A DNA stretch of 37,846 nt, taken from the NCBI GenBank assembly GCA_017454485.1, contig JAFTCX010000060.1, positions 1-37,846 of the forward strand, written 5' to 3'. Below, in pieces: positions 1 through 7,687 of this stretch. This DNA comes from Clostridia bacterium (GTDB taxonomy: Bacteria; Bacillota; Clostridia; Oscillospirales; Acutalibacteraceae). The position numbers and the translations under genes are program-made. Below the pieces are notes generated by a model. The model was not told where the DNA came from. It was given only the letters and a program-made list of their open reading frames with translations, and made no database searches. How positions within the stretch are numbered: position 1 is the stretch's first letter; each line of letters starts with the position of its first letter.

Positions 1-97
1 CCATCGACGTCTGATAAAGCTTACCCGAACGGTGAAAGTTTTCCACGGTTTGGGTGTCTTTTAACACTTGGTTGTCTATACTTCTACGTTCTCTTCA
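1..97 (+). mobile_element. Possible right end of an IS3-family element
   Basis: The first ~97 bases do not belong to the neighbouring gene. Read inward from about base 97 on the minus strand they give TGAAGAGAACGTAGAAGTAT followed by AGACAACC. This resembles, with gaps, the left end of the IS3-like element at the right edge of the window (TGGAGTGTTATCATAAAAGT then AGAGTCGACAAA). A short reading frame closes at TAA, bases 61-63, which could be the tail of an orfB, but too little is present to recognise it. Metagenomic contigs often stop inside IS copies, so this is a plausible reading and no more. Confidence 0.3.
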
Positions 98-108
98 TTA
101 AAAACCGA

Positions 109-224
109 GCGCGCTGCAAATCTTATTTTGCAACGCGCCCAAAAACGAAGCGGCGCTTCGTTTTTCGCGCGGCATCTGCCGCGCGGTCCCGCCGCCGGTT
201 TGCGCACGGCGAACGCCGTGCGCA
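109..224. repeat. Cluster of four consecutive hairpins
   Basis: Four inverted repeats follow each other with almost no spacing: 109-119/128-138 (11 bp, one mismatch), 141-151/155-165 (11 bp perfect, 3-base loop, A-run before and T-run after, so a possible bidirectional terminator), 166-173/178-185 (8 bp perfect) and 201-211/214-224 (11 bp perfect, loop AA). They lie 3' of the minus-strand gene ending at 297 and could end its transcript. The 225-296 remainder shows nothing recognisable. Confidence 0.75.
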
Positions 225-296
225 GGGCGTTGCTGAAAAGCGCACAATGAAGTCCAGTAATACCTCGCAAAAGCCGAAGCGAAAACAGCCTGTGCC

Positions 297-1160
297 CTAC
301 ATCACCGCAAACAGCACCAGCAACTCCTCCAGCCGCCGCGCAAACACCGCAAGATCGTCCTCGGCGGAAAACGTGAACGCATTTTTCTGCTGCGTGTGCG
401 CAAACCACGGCGCAAACGTGCCGGCGCTCTCCTGCGGTGAAGGAAGTATAAACGGCACAAGCGCGCTCGCGGAAAGCATCTTTGCCGAAAGTACCGTCTC
501 CCGGTCGGCAGCGCTTTCCCCTGCCGGAAACACCTGCAGCAGCGGCGTGCCCATTTCCAGTAGCAAGGCGCGGGAAAACCGTTCCCGACGGCAAAGCTGC
601 ACCAGTGCACGCACCTCCGGCTCTGTGAGCGCAAACGCACCGAAAAAGCCCGCCGCACCCGGCGCCTGCCTTTCAGAGAGCGCCTGTGTTTGCTGCAAAA
701 GCGCAAGCTGATATGGAAACTGCCGCGTCAACTCCACCCCGGCGGCGTTGGCCTGCCAGCGTTCATCCGCGCTGTAGATCTGCCGCACAAACCTGCCCAG
801 CGACCCCGCGCCCTTTGCGCCGTTCCGGCTGATCTCCAGCCCGTCCGGGTTCATGCACGGCACCAGCGTCAGGCTGCTTTGACGAAACACGCGCGAAAGA
901 TCGACCCCGCACAAAGGCTCGTCAGCGTTCAAACACGTGCACACATGCTCCGCCCAATCGAGCAAAGCCTGCCCGGCCGTTTGTTTTGACGCGTCAAGCA
1001 TTGCAAACACCAGCGCACCGCCGGACGCTTCTCCGAACCGCAAGGCAAACAAGCCTCTGCCGCAAACGCTGCGCCCAAAGACCTCCACACGCAAAAAAGG
1101 CGCCTCGGCACGCAGCCGCGACACGGTGCGCACCAAAGCGTCATACGAAAAAGAACACAT
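297..1160 (-). CDS. M14 zinc-carboxypeptidase-like protein, probably inactive
   Basis: The 287-residue product keeps the outline of an M14 metallocarboxypeptidase: an N-terminal FGRSVCGRGL segment matching the usual G.S..GR.I element, a LVPCMNPDGLE segment matching the VP..NPDG strand, and a WQANAAGVELTRQFP segment where active enzymes have NARGVDLNRNF. The zinc ligands are missing: the strand that normally carries H..E reads LDASKQT, and the later ligand His is not visible (LLLEMGT). A pseudo-enzyme or binding protein is therefore more likely than a peptidase. ATG at 1160 was chosen because GAGGGG lies about 8 bases upstream; an in-frame GTG at 1199 lacks such a site. No signal peptide is seen. 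It is the last gene of the lipase-NUDIX-maf operon. Confidence 0.7.
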   Translation of the reverse strand: MCSFSYDALVRTVSRLRAEAPFLRVEVFGRSVCGRGLFALRFGEASGGALVFAMLDASKQTAGQALLDWAEHVCTCLNADEPLCGVDLSRVFRQSSLTLVPCMNPDGLEISRNGAKGAGSLGRFVRQIYSADERWQANAAGVELTRQFPYQLALLQQTQALSERQAPGAAGFFGAFALTEPEVRALVQLCRRERFSRALLLEMGTPLLQVFPAGESAADRETVLSAKMLSASALVPFILPSPQESAGTFAPWFAHTQQKNAFTFSAEDDLAVFARRLEELLVLFAVM

Positions 1161-1211
1161 GCCACCACCCCTCAACAAGACTATGAGCAGCGGCGGCACA
1201 ATAGAACGAAC

Positions 1212-1796
1212 CTACAGCTTGATTTTTCCTTCGATACCGAAGACGGCGAGCACACGCGCACACTGTGCAAGCGGCAGACCGACCACAGTGAAATAATCGC
1301 CCGAAAACGACTGTACCAGCACACTGCCGAGCCCCTGAATCCCATAGGCGCCGGCCTTGTCCATCGGCTCGCCGGTGGCAACATAATCATCGATCGTTTG
1401 CGCGCTCAGCGGATAAAACGTCACATCCGTTGCGCTGACAAACCGCTCGGTGCGCGTCCCGTCGGTGATGCATACGCCGGTGTAGACCGTGTGCGTTTGG
1501 CCGGAAAGGCGACGCAGCATCGCCTTTGCATCGTCTGCCGACTGCGGTTTTCCAAGCTTTTCACCGTCCAGCGCGACGATCGTGTCGCAGCCGAGCACCA
1601 CATCGCCGGAATGCTTTTCGGCAACCGAGCGCGCCTTGCGTTCGGCAAGCTGTTCCACCGCCATGGCCGGGGTCACAAAATCTGCCAGCGTCTCATCCGC
1701 GTCGGACGGTTCCACCAAAAACTCGAACCCTGCCTGCGCAAGCAGCTCGCGTCTGCGCGGCGACGCGGAGGCGACGATCAATCTGCGCTTTTTCAT
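1212..1796 (-). CDS. maf: Maf family nucleoside triphosphate pyrophosphatase
   Basis: This 194-aa protein is a full-length Maf/HAM1-fold pyrophosphatase, which hydrolyses non-canonical or excess nucleoside triphosphates (dTTP/UTP type in YhdE-like members) to monophosphates in the cytoplasm. Diagnostic motifs are SASPRR at residues 10-15, the CDT motif with the catalytic Asp at 71, GKP at 82-84, and the DKAGAYGIQG segment near residue 145. Its start overlaps the stop of the NUDIX gene by four bases (ATGA), so the two are translationally coupled. Two housecleaning nucleotide hydrolases side by side make a coherent pair. Confidence 0.95.
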   Translation of the reverse strand: MKKRRLIVASASPRRRELLAQAGFEFLVEPSDADETLADFVTPAMAVEQLAERKARSVAEKHSGDVVLGCDTIVALDGEKLGKPQSADDAKAMLRRLSGQTHTVYTGVCITDGTRTERFVSATDVTFYPLSAQTIDDYVATGEPMDKAGAYGIQGLGSVLVQSFSGDYFTVVGLPLAQCARVLAVFGIEGKIKL

Positions 1797-2341
1797 CCGA
1801 GCTTCCCCTCGTCTTTCAAACGCGCAATCTTCAGCACCAGCGCCACCGTCTTGCTGTCGCTGATTTCGCCGTCCATCACCATGCGAACCGCATCGGACAG
1901 CGCGATCTCCTCGGTGTTCAAAAACTCGTCCGCGTCCAGATGCTGTGCGGTTTTATGCAGTCCCGTGGCCAGATAAAGGTGGATGATCTCGCTGCAATAG
2001 GCCACGGTGGGATACACGCAGCCCATCGACAGCACACGGTCGGCCACCAGGCCGCACTCCTCCTCCAGTTCACGGATGCCGGCGGTCAGCGGATCTTCTC
2101 CTTTTTCCAGCTTTCCGGCAGGCAGCTCCAGCAGCACCTTGTGATAGGGGTAGCGGTACTGGCGCACAAACTGCAGCGTTTCGCTTTCACTGAGCGCCGC
2201 CACGCACACGCCGCCCGGATGCTCCACGATCTCGCGGATGGCACGGCTGCCGTTGGGCAGTTCGATATCGTCCACGTGCAGACGCAGAATTTTGCCGTCA
2301 TAAATGGTTTTTTCATTCAGTGTTTTTTCAAAAAGCTCCAT
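1793..2341 (-). CDS. NUDIX hydrolase, ADP-ribose pyrophosphatase type
   Basis: The product (182 aa from ATG 2341) carries a perfect NUDIX box, G-x5-E-x7-RELxEExGL, at residues 76-98, and the overall layout of bacterial ADP-ribose pyrophosphatases (NudF-like), including the conserved IREIVEHPGGV strand. Such enzymes split ADP-ribose to AMP and ribose 5-phosphate using Mg2+. The start at 2341 is preferred because GGAGG lies 6 bases upstream; a longer TTG start at 2353 would translate that ribosome binding site. It lies 12 bases after the lipase gene and overlaps maf by four bases. ADP-ribose is also the currency of the sirtuin/macrodomain pair at 23-25 kb, although the loci are far apart. Confidence 0.93.
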   Translation of the reverse strand: MELFEKTLNEKTIYDGKILRLHVDDIELPNGSRAIREIVEHPGGVCVAALSESETLQFVRQYRYPYHKVLLELPAGKLEKGEDPLTAGIRELEEECGLVADRVLSMGCVYPTVAYCSEIIHLYLATGLHKTAQHLDADEFLNTEEIALSDAVRMVMDGEISDSKTVALVLKIARLKDEGKLG

Positions 2342-2353
2342 ACGTTCCTCCAA

Positions 2354-3469
2354 TCAGGGCAAACAGTTGATACGGTTCAGATGCTCCAAAAACAGCGGCC
2401 GCACGCCGCGCACGATGAACAGTCCGCCCTCCGGCGCCATGTGGTCACCCTGCGTAACGGGCATGATATTCCACACGCCTCTGTGGATATTTGCCGCGTC
2501 AAAATCCTGCTGCGGGGCGTCAAAGGGCGCTCTGGCCGAGATGGTATTCACCAGCCCGTCGTTGTCGCGCCAGGTTTCGTCAAACACAAAGCCGCCCCTG
2601 GTCATGCCGTACATTGCGCCGATGATCTCCGCCGTTGCGCGGAACATCTGCTCTGTGCAGGCTTTGACCGGCGTACATTTTCCGTCTGCCTGCCGCTCGG
2701 TCGTGCAGCAGGGATAGGAGAAATAATAAAGCGACGGCGAGGTGGTCAGCTTTTCGTTGAGCCGCAGCGCGTTGTCGATGTACATATCATATTCGGCAAG
2801 GTCGTCGCCGCCGCGTCCGCGCGGCACCTTGCGCGCCAGCGATTCCATCACGGTCGTCATCGCACGCTGCAGCGGCGGGCCCATGCGCTTTTCGTTGCCG
2901 GAATGGTCGCAGTAGGCGGTTGTACCGTTGTGCGGCGTGGCAAGCGTTGTCAAGCTGTGCACCCAGTCGCCCTTGCCGCCCGTAAACAGCGGTGAAATGT
3001 CGCTGCAATGTGCAGCGGACTGCTCGTCGGCGTCGCCGTGCGCAAGCAGATGCGCGAGCATACGGATCGTTGTGCCGCCGAAGGAATGGCCGATCAGGTT
3101 GAGCTTGTGTGTTGCGTCAAACGCAGACACGAGTGCGCGGCCGGTGAAATCCTTGCCAAACCGTTCGTGACCGTATTTCTTCGCGTGGGCGCTGCCGTAG
3201 TCCACACGGGTACCGACCAACTGGGCGTAAAGCTCACACGCGCGGTCCCACGCGCTGCCGTTCGGATCGACCGACGCGGCGCAGGTGGAAAAGCCCTGCT
3301 TGTTCAAAAACGGAATCAGATCGCCGCCGAGCATGCCCCAGTACGGCATGATGCGATACGGCAGATCATAGCTCCCCCAGCCGGAAACTCCGTGCACAAA
3401 CACAAAGGTGTAGTTGGTATTCCACGCCGCCTTGTCAATTGTTGTCGGCATGGCAGGTAGCATTTGCAT
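2354..3469 (-). CDS. Staphylococcal-type alpha/beta-hydrolase lipase
   Basis: This 371-aa protein matches the triacylglycerol lipase family of Staphylococcus and Geobacillus: N-terminal FVFVHGVSGWG (oxyanion loop), YWGMLGGDL, NGSAWDRACELYAQL, nucleophile elbow GHSFGG with Ser129, and a probable Asp304 (RDNDGLVN) and His343 (QGDHM) completing the triad. The Asp-to-His spacing of 39 residues fits the family. Homologues are usually secreted, but no signal peptide is visible here, so it may act inside the cell or leave by another route. The start is supported by GGAGGGG about 10 bases upstream. It is the first gene of the operon and has a strong promoter. Confidence 0.9.
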   Translation of the reverse strand: MQMLPAMPTTIDKAAWNTNYTFVFVHGVSGWGSYDLPYRIMPYWGMLGGDLIPFLNKQGFSTCAASVDPNGSAWDRACELYAQLVGTRVDYGSAHAKKYGHERFGKDFTGRALVSAFDATHKLNLIGHSFGGTTIRMLAHLLAHGDADEQSAAHCSDISPLFTGGKGDWVHSLTTLATPHNGTTAYCDHSGNEKRMGPPLQRAMTTVMESLARKVPRGRGGDDLAEYDMYIDNALRLNEKLTTSPSLYYFSYPCCTTERQADGKCTPVKACTEQMFRATAEIIGAMYGMTRGGFVFDETWRDNDGLVNTISARAPFDAPQQDFDAANIHRGVWNIMPVTQGDHMAPEGGLFIVRGVRPLFLEHLNRINCLP

Positions 3470-3535
3470 TGATGACGTCCCCTCCTGTAGGCATTAAAAA
3501 CCGATGCCTGTAAATGTAAACTGAATTAGAAGGGT

Positions 3536-3564
3536 ATTCTATCACAAAAACCGCCCGCCGTCAA
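3536..3564 (-). promoter_or_regulatory. Sigma-A promoter of the lipase-NUDIX-maf-M14 operon
   Basis: On the minus strand TTGACG (3559-3564) is followed after exactly 17 bases by TAGAAT (3536-3541), about 65 bases before the lipase start. Confidence 0.8.
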
Positions 3565-3591
3565 ATCCTTTGCAAAAAGGCGACAAACGTC

Positions 3592-3618
3592 AAAAAAGGC
3601 GCGTCAAAAAGGGACGCC
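3592..3618 (-). terminator. Rho-independent terminator after the AlaX gene
   Basis: On the minus strand an imperfect GGCGTC...GACGCGCC stem is followed by six T, 25 bases beyond the AlaX stop codon. Confidence 0.6.
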
Positions 3619-3642
3619 GCTTTTGCAACGCCCCTTCCATCA

Positions 3643-4803
3643 TTACTGTTCCTGCAGCACCGCGCGAAGCTCCGCCTCCGACGCATCTACCGCTCCCTGC
3701 GCAACACCGTTCCTGCCGCCGCCCTTTGCGCCGAAGGAACTGCGCAAACTGCCGCACACAGCGCCGACGTCCGCACCGGTTTTGGAGATGATCACGAACT
3801 GCCGCGGCTGCGACAGGCTGAACACGGCGGCAAACGCTTCCGCCTTTTCCGCCAGCGCGTCTGCATAAAAGCGCAGTGTGTCCATCTCCGCGTCAAGGAA
3901 CGCCGTAAACACACGCTGCGGCGCCGCGGCTTTGACGCGTTCCTCCAGCACAGCGCGCTGCAGACCGACCAGCCGGAACGCGAGCGCCTCTTTTTCACTT
4001 TTCATTTTTTGAACAAACTGCGCCGTCTCGCCCTGCTTGCACGAAAGCAACCGACTGACGTGTGCGTTTTCCTGCAGCTTCTTTCGGCTGTCATGCAGCG
4101 CGCGCGCCCCGCAAAGAATCGAAAGGCGCGTCCCGGCGCGGTGCTTTTCCGCCGAAAGGATGCGGAACTGTCCGATTTCGCCGGTGCGTTTGACATGCGG
4201 CGCACAGCACGCGCACACATCCACGCCGGGGATCTCCACAATGCGCAACGGGCCGTCGATCTCCTTTTTGCTGCGATATTCCAGTGTGGCCAGCGCGGCT
4301 TCATCTGGGTAGAACACATGGACCGCAAGGTTTTTCCAGATGGCCTCGTTGACAAGGTCTTCAACTTTACATAGCTCTTTTTCCGTGAAACTGCCGTCAA
4401 AATCCACGGTCACGCCGCTTTCAGAAAGATGAAAGCCGACATTGTTGTAGCCGAAGCGGTTGTGAACGATGCCGGACAGCAAATGCTCGCCGGAATGCTG
4501 CTGCATATCGGAAAATCGCTTTTCCCAGTCCACTTTTCCATGGATTGCGACCCCTTTTTGGAACTTTTGCACATTTTCCTCGGAGTTTTCAACAAAATGC
4601 AGGATGTGACACCCCTGAATTTCCACGTTTTCCACATAGGTTTCCCCGAGCATTCCGCGGTCAGACGTCTGCCCGCCGCCTTCCGGGAAGAACGCGGTGC
4701 GGTCCACTTCCACGGCAAGCTGGTCACCCATGTTGTAAAGTTCGATCACTTTACAGTCAAACTCGGTCACACTGCTGTCCAGATCATAAAGCTTTTCTGT
4801 CAT
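3643..4803 (-). CDS. AlaX-type alanyl-tRNA editing protein with DHHA1 domain
   Basis: The 386-aa protein is a free-standing homologue of the editing half of alanyl-tRNA synthetase and should deacylate mischarged Ser-tRNA(Ala) or Gly-tRNA(Ala) in trans. The HxxxH metal-binding pair is at 103/107 (QQHSGEHLL) and the CxxxH pair at 199/203 (CACCAPH). The N-terminal tRNA-synthetase-like segment has FFPEGGGQTSD. The C-terminal third is a DHHA1 domain with a Gly-rich end (GAKGGGRNGVAQG). The length fits the long AlaX class (AlaX-L). The start has AAGGAG about 8 bases upstream. It is followed by its own terminator and sits 25 bases after the terminator of the upstream gene, so it is probably a separate unit or depends on read-through. 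Confidence 0.93.
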   Translation of the reverse strand: MTEKLYDLDSSVTEFDCKVIELYNMGDQLAVEVDRTAFFPEGGGQTSDRGMLGETYVENVEIQGCHILHFVENSEENVQKFQKGVAIHGKVDWEKRFSDMQQHSGEHLLSGIVHNRFGYNNVGFHLSESGVTVDFDGSFTEKELCKVEDLVNEAIWKNLAVHVFYPDEAALATLEYRSKKEIDGPLRIVEIPGVDVCACCAPHVKRTGEIGQFRILSAEKHRAGTRLSILCGARALHDSRKKLQENAHVSRLLSCKQGETAQFVQKMKSEKEALAFRLVGLQRAVLEERVKAAAPQRVFTAFLDAEMDTLRFYADALAEKAEAFAAVFSLSQPRQFVIISKTGADVGAVCGSLRSSFGAKGGGRNGVAQGAVDASEAELRAVLQEQ

Positions 4804-4827
4804 ACCTGCTCCTTTTTTTGAATTCTA

Positions 4828-4854
4828 AGAAAAACGGAGCCGCGAAGCCCCGTT
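4828..4854 (-). terminator. Rho-independent terminator after the GDPD-like gene
   Basis: On the minus strand an 8-bp stem (AACGGGGC with GCTCCGTT, one G-T pair), loop TTCGCG, runs into five T. It lies 17 bases beyond the stop at 4871. Confidence 0.8.
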
Positions 4855-4870
4855 CCGATTTTGATTGTTG

Positions 4871-5854
4871 TTACACCTGAACGCCAAGCTGCGAGAACAG
4901 CGCATCCATTGCAAGGGATTTGAAGATGTTCTGGAAGAACACAACGATCTTATTCCAGATGTTGCGGAAGGTGACGCTCGCCTTGGTGTAAATGCTCGCG
5001 ATAACATTTTCCTGCTCCGGCGCGTGGCGGACGATGGAGGACGAAACGATGGTGCGTGCGCCGAGACCGTAAATGAGGTCGGCGCCGAAGATCGTCGTGG
5101 TATCGTTGCCGTAAACCTCAAGATTGTGCGACGCGGCGTTGGAGATTGTCAGCGGATCGGTCAGCACGGCGGAAAAACCGACATAACCGTTGTCGATGCA
5201 TTCGCCGACCGCAAGCAGCGGCACAAGGGTGTTCAGCGCGGCACGTCCGCCGGCAGCCTGCACAGCGGAGAGCACGCTCTTTTCAGCGGAGACCACAGTC
5301 GCGGTTTTGGCAACGCCCATAAACTTGAGGGTATTGACAAGGTTGTTGATGTTTTTGATGATGATCTGCTGGCTGTCGTCGCTGCCGCCGTTGATGGTGA
5401 GCACGAGCTTCAGATTATAGAGGTTCGCCACGGTGATCGCCTGACGCAGTGTCGGGATCTTTTCGTTCGGATAATTTGCAACGCCGTTGCCGCCGGTGAT
5501 GGTCAGCTCGTTGAGCTCCGCCACCGTTGTGGTATAGACTGTACCGTTTACGCCGGTCATCGGACGCAGCGAAACGCCGGAGATGCAGACCCATTCGCCG
5601 TCGAGGGTGGGCTGAATGTCAAGCTCCACGCCGTCACAGCCGCAGCGGCCGGCCAGCGAGATTGCGGCAAGCGTGTTCGCCGGTGCAACCGCGGAAAGGC
5701 CGCGATAGGCGATCAGCTTGACCGCGTTCGGGTCGATCTTTTTGGAATCGGAAAGCAGAACGGCGCCGGCGGGCAGATCCGCAGCGAAGGCGGTCGTTGC
5801 GCAAAGCATCAGCAGCGCAAGCAGCAAAGCGAGGAGTTTTGTGATCTTTTTCAT
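4871..5854 (-). CDS. Secreted GDPD-like protein lacking catalytic histidines
   Basis: The start at 5854 has AAGGAAG about 8 bases upstream and gives 327 aa beginning with a clear signal peptide (MKKITK, Leu-rich core, ATTAFA/A). Residues ~45-290 follow the glycerophosphodiester phosphodiesterase fold: LIAYRG, NTLAAISLAG, DGVELDIQ, TLDGEWV. Active enzymes have HRG and HD; here the first His is Tyr (AYRG) and the second motif reads ISGVSL. Metal-binding ELD is kept. It is therefore probably a pseudo-enzyme or has changed chemistry. Near the end comes an aromatic amphipathic stretch (NIWNKIVVFFQNIFKSL) that recalls the C-terminal tags of three other secreted proteins here. It follows the DUF1015 gene by 14 bases, in the same operon. 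Confidence 0.8.
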   Translation of the reverse strand: MKKITKLLALLLALLMLCATTAFAADLPAGAVLLSDSKKIDPNAVKLIAYRGLSAVAPANTLAAISLAGRCGCDGVELDIQPTLDGEWVCISGVSLRPMTGVNGTVYTTTVAELNELTITGGNGVANYPNEKIPTLRQAITVANLYNLKLVLTINGGSDDSQQIIIKNINNLVNTLKFMGVAKTATVVSAEKSVLSAVQAAGGRAALNTLVPLLAVGECIDNGYVGFSAVLTDPLTISNAASHNLEVYGNDTTTIFGADLIYGLGARTIVSSSIVRHAPEQENVIASIYTKASVTFRNIWNKIVVFFQNIFKSLAMDALFSQLGVQV

Positions 5855-5868
5855 GTGAAATCTTCCTT

Positions 5869-7113
5869 TCATTTCAGTTTGTGGATAAACAAGCCGCTGA
5901 GCAGCTTGGGTTCGAACCAGGTGGATTTCGGCGGCATCACGCGGCCGGCGTCGGCAATGGCCATCAGTTCATCGAGCGACGTGGGATACATGGCGAACGC
6001 GGCGCGCATATCTTCGCCGCAGCGTTTTTCCAGCTCGCCCAAGCCGCGAATACCGCCGACAAAGTCAATGCGCTGATCGGTGCGCGGGTCGTCGATGCCG
6101 AAAATCGGCGCAATGCAGTTGGTCTGCAAAATAGAAACGTCCAGCGACGCAACCGGATCTTGCGCGTCAAACGTGCCGTCCTTCGCGGTCAGCACGTACC
6201 ACGCCCCGTCGAGCAGCAGCCCGAACTCATGCCTTCTTTGCGGCCGATACGGCGCAGTCGGCGCAGGAGCGACGTTGAACGACTGCCGCAGCTTTTCAAA
6301 GAACGCCTCTGTTGTCAGTCCGTTCAGATCGCGCAGCACGCGATTGTAATCCATGATGGCAAGCTCGTCCTTGGGGAACACAACGGCGAGGAAGAAGTTG
6401 AATTCCTCCGTGCCGTCAAAATCGGGCTTTTCCTTCCGGCGCTTTTGCCCCACGCGCACTGCCGAAGCGCAGCGGTGGTGACCGTCGGCGATGTAAAGGC
6501 TTTCCACACGCGCAAACGCCGCCTGCAGCGTTTCGCAGACCGAAGGATCATCCACAACCCAGACGGTGTTGCCGATGCCGTCGTCCGTCACAAAATCATA
6601 AACGGGCGCGTGCTTGTTTTGCCAGTCGGCAATCGCAGTCTTGACCGTGTCGCTCTCACGGTAGGCCAAAAAGATCGGTCCGGTGTTCGCGTCGCAATAG
6701 TCCACATGGTTCACGCGGTCCTCCTCTTTGTCGGCGCGGGTAAACTCATGCTTTTTGATGACGTTTCCCAAATAATCGTCAATGCTCGCGCAGCCGACCA
6801 ATCCGGTTTGGCTGCGGCCGTCCATGATCTGGCGATAGATGTAAAAGCAGGGCGCAGCGTCCTGCACACAGACGCCGTTTCGCTCCAGCGCGTCCAGATT
6901 TTCACGCGCCTTCAAATAGACCGCCCTGTCATAGGGGTCGATGTCCGGCGCAAGGTCGATCTCGGCCTTGTCCACATGCAAAAACGAAAACGGCTTGCCC
7001 TGTACTGCCCGACGCGCCTCGTCGCTGTTCATCACATCATAAGGCAGCGCGGCGACCGCGGCAGCGTGCTCCGGCGTGGGACGCAGGGCGCAAAACGGTC
7101 GAAAAACAGCCAT
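5869..7113 (-). CDS. DUF1015 family protein
   Basis: The 414-aa product is a full-length DUF1015 protein. Characteristic segments are ALPYDVMNSDEAR near residue 30, the KKHEFTRADKEEDRVNH segment near residue 130, ADGHHRCASAV near residue 210 and a C-terminal MPPKSTWFEPKLLSGLFIHKL. The family is widespread in Firmicutes and often lies near serine biosynthesis genes, but its reaction is not known to me, and no such genes are next to it here. It is cytoplasmic. ATG at 7113 was chosen because AGAGGTG lies 7 bases upstream. It is transcribed away from the spoVA operon from a strong promoter. Confidence 0.9.
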   Translation of the reverse strand: MAVFRPFCALRPTPEHAAAVAALPYDVMNSDEARRAVQGKPFSFLHVDKAEIDLAPDIDPYDRAVYLKARENLDALERNGVCVQDAAPCFYIYRQIMDGRSQTGLVGCASIDDYLGNVIKKHEFTRADKEEDRVNHVDYCDANTGPIFLAYRESDTVKTAIADWQNKHAPVYDFVTDDGIGNTVWVVDDPSVCETLQAAFARVESLYIADGHHRCASAVRVGQKRRKEKPDFDGTEEFNFFLAVVFPKDELAIMDYNRVLRDLNGLTTEAFFEKLRQSFNVAPAPTAPYRPQRRHEFGLLLDGAWYVLTAKDGTFDAQDPVASLDVSILQTNCIAPIFGIDDPRTDQRIDFVGGIRGLGELEKRCGEDMRAAFAMYPTSLDELMAIADAGRVMPPKSTWFEPKLLSGLFIHKLK

Positions 7114-7151
7114 TGAAAACACCTCTTTCCAAAAAGTCATATATATTCTTT

Positions 7152-7180
7152 ATTGTAATCGCAACCCCGCAGTTTGTCAA
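7152..7180 (-). promoter_or_regulatory. Sigma-A promoter of DUF1015/GDPD-like operon
   Basis: On the minus strand perfect TTGACA (7175-7180), 17 bases, then TACAAT (7152-7157), 39 bases before the DUF1015 start. Confidence 0.85.
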
Positions 7181-7193
7181 CCGGCAAGGCGAT

Positions 7194-7222
7194 GCATAAA
7201 CAAAAACTTTTTGTAAATAATA
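7194..7222 (+). promoter_or_regulatory. Possible sigma-G promoter of the spoVA operon
   Basis: GCATA (7194-7198), 17 bases, then AATAATA (7216-7222). This fits the forespore sigma-G pattern (GMATR, about 17-18 bases, CATNNTA) with one mismatch in the -10. The spoVA operon is a known sigma-G target. No sigma-A promoter is visible on this strand. Confidence 0.45.
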
Positions 7223-7239
7223 GCGCTGAGGTGAAAATC

Positions 7240-7686
7240 ATGTCTGTTTCCAATGAAGATTACGCGGCCATGACCAACCGCGCCGCGCCGCCCTCACCGT
7301 TGGCGCTCGATTGCCTGAAAGCGTTTCTGGTCGGCGGCAGTGTGTGCTGCTTTGCCCAAGGCGTCACCGAAGCGCTTGTGCTGCTGCGCCTTTCCCGCGA
7401 GGACGCAAAGCTGCTTGCGATGATGACGCTCATCGTGCTCACGGCCATTCTCACGGCCGCCGGTGTGTTTGACCGGTTGGCAAAGCACGCGGGCGCAGGG
7501 CTGGCGGTGCCCATCACGGGCTTTGCAAACTCTGTGGTCTCCCCCGCTCTGGAATTCAAGAGCGAGGGCTATATCCTCGGCACGGCAGCGCAGATGTTTT
7601 CGATTGCAGGGCCGGTGATCGTTTTCGGCTGCTCAAGCGCGTCGCTGTATGGGCTGATCTATTTCTTTTTGGCAGGGAGGCGCTGA
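7240..7686 (+). CDS. spoVAC: Stage V sporulation protein AC
   Basis: This 148-aa membrane protein is SpoVAC, a component of the channel that moves dipicolinic acid (DPA) into the forespore and releases it at germination; SpoVAC is the mechanosensitive member in Bacillus. It has a short cytoplasmic start, then about four hydrophobic segments (CLKAFLVGGSVCCF, LAMMTLIVLTAIL, and two after residue 100) with the family signature GAGLAVPITGFANSVVSPALEFK. ATG 7240 has GAGGTG 6 bases upstream; longer in-frame starts are not supported. It is the first gene of spoVAC-spoVAD-orf59-spoVAE; spoVAA, spoVAB and spoVAF are absent, as is usual in many Clostridia. Confidence 0.95.
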   Translation: MSVSNEDYAAMTNRAAPPSPLALDCLKAFLVGGSVCCFAQGVTEALVLLRLSREDAKLLAMMTLIVLTAILTAAGVFDRLAKHAGAGLAVPITGFANSVVSPALEFKSEGYILGTAAQMFSIAGPVIVFGCSSASLYGLIYFFLAGRR

Positions 7687-7687
7687 G

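Noticed and set aside
76-594. 172-codon minus-strand frame overlapping the M14 gene
   Set aside because: It is a different frame that crosses the hairpin cluster and the 3' half of the M14-like gene; no RBS or family features.
1526-2995. 489-codon plus-strand frame
   Set aside because: It runs antisense across the maf, NUDIX and lipase genes, which are well supported; the His/Arg-rich composition is typical of an antisense shadow.
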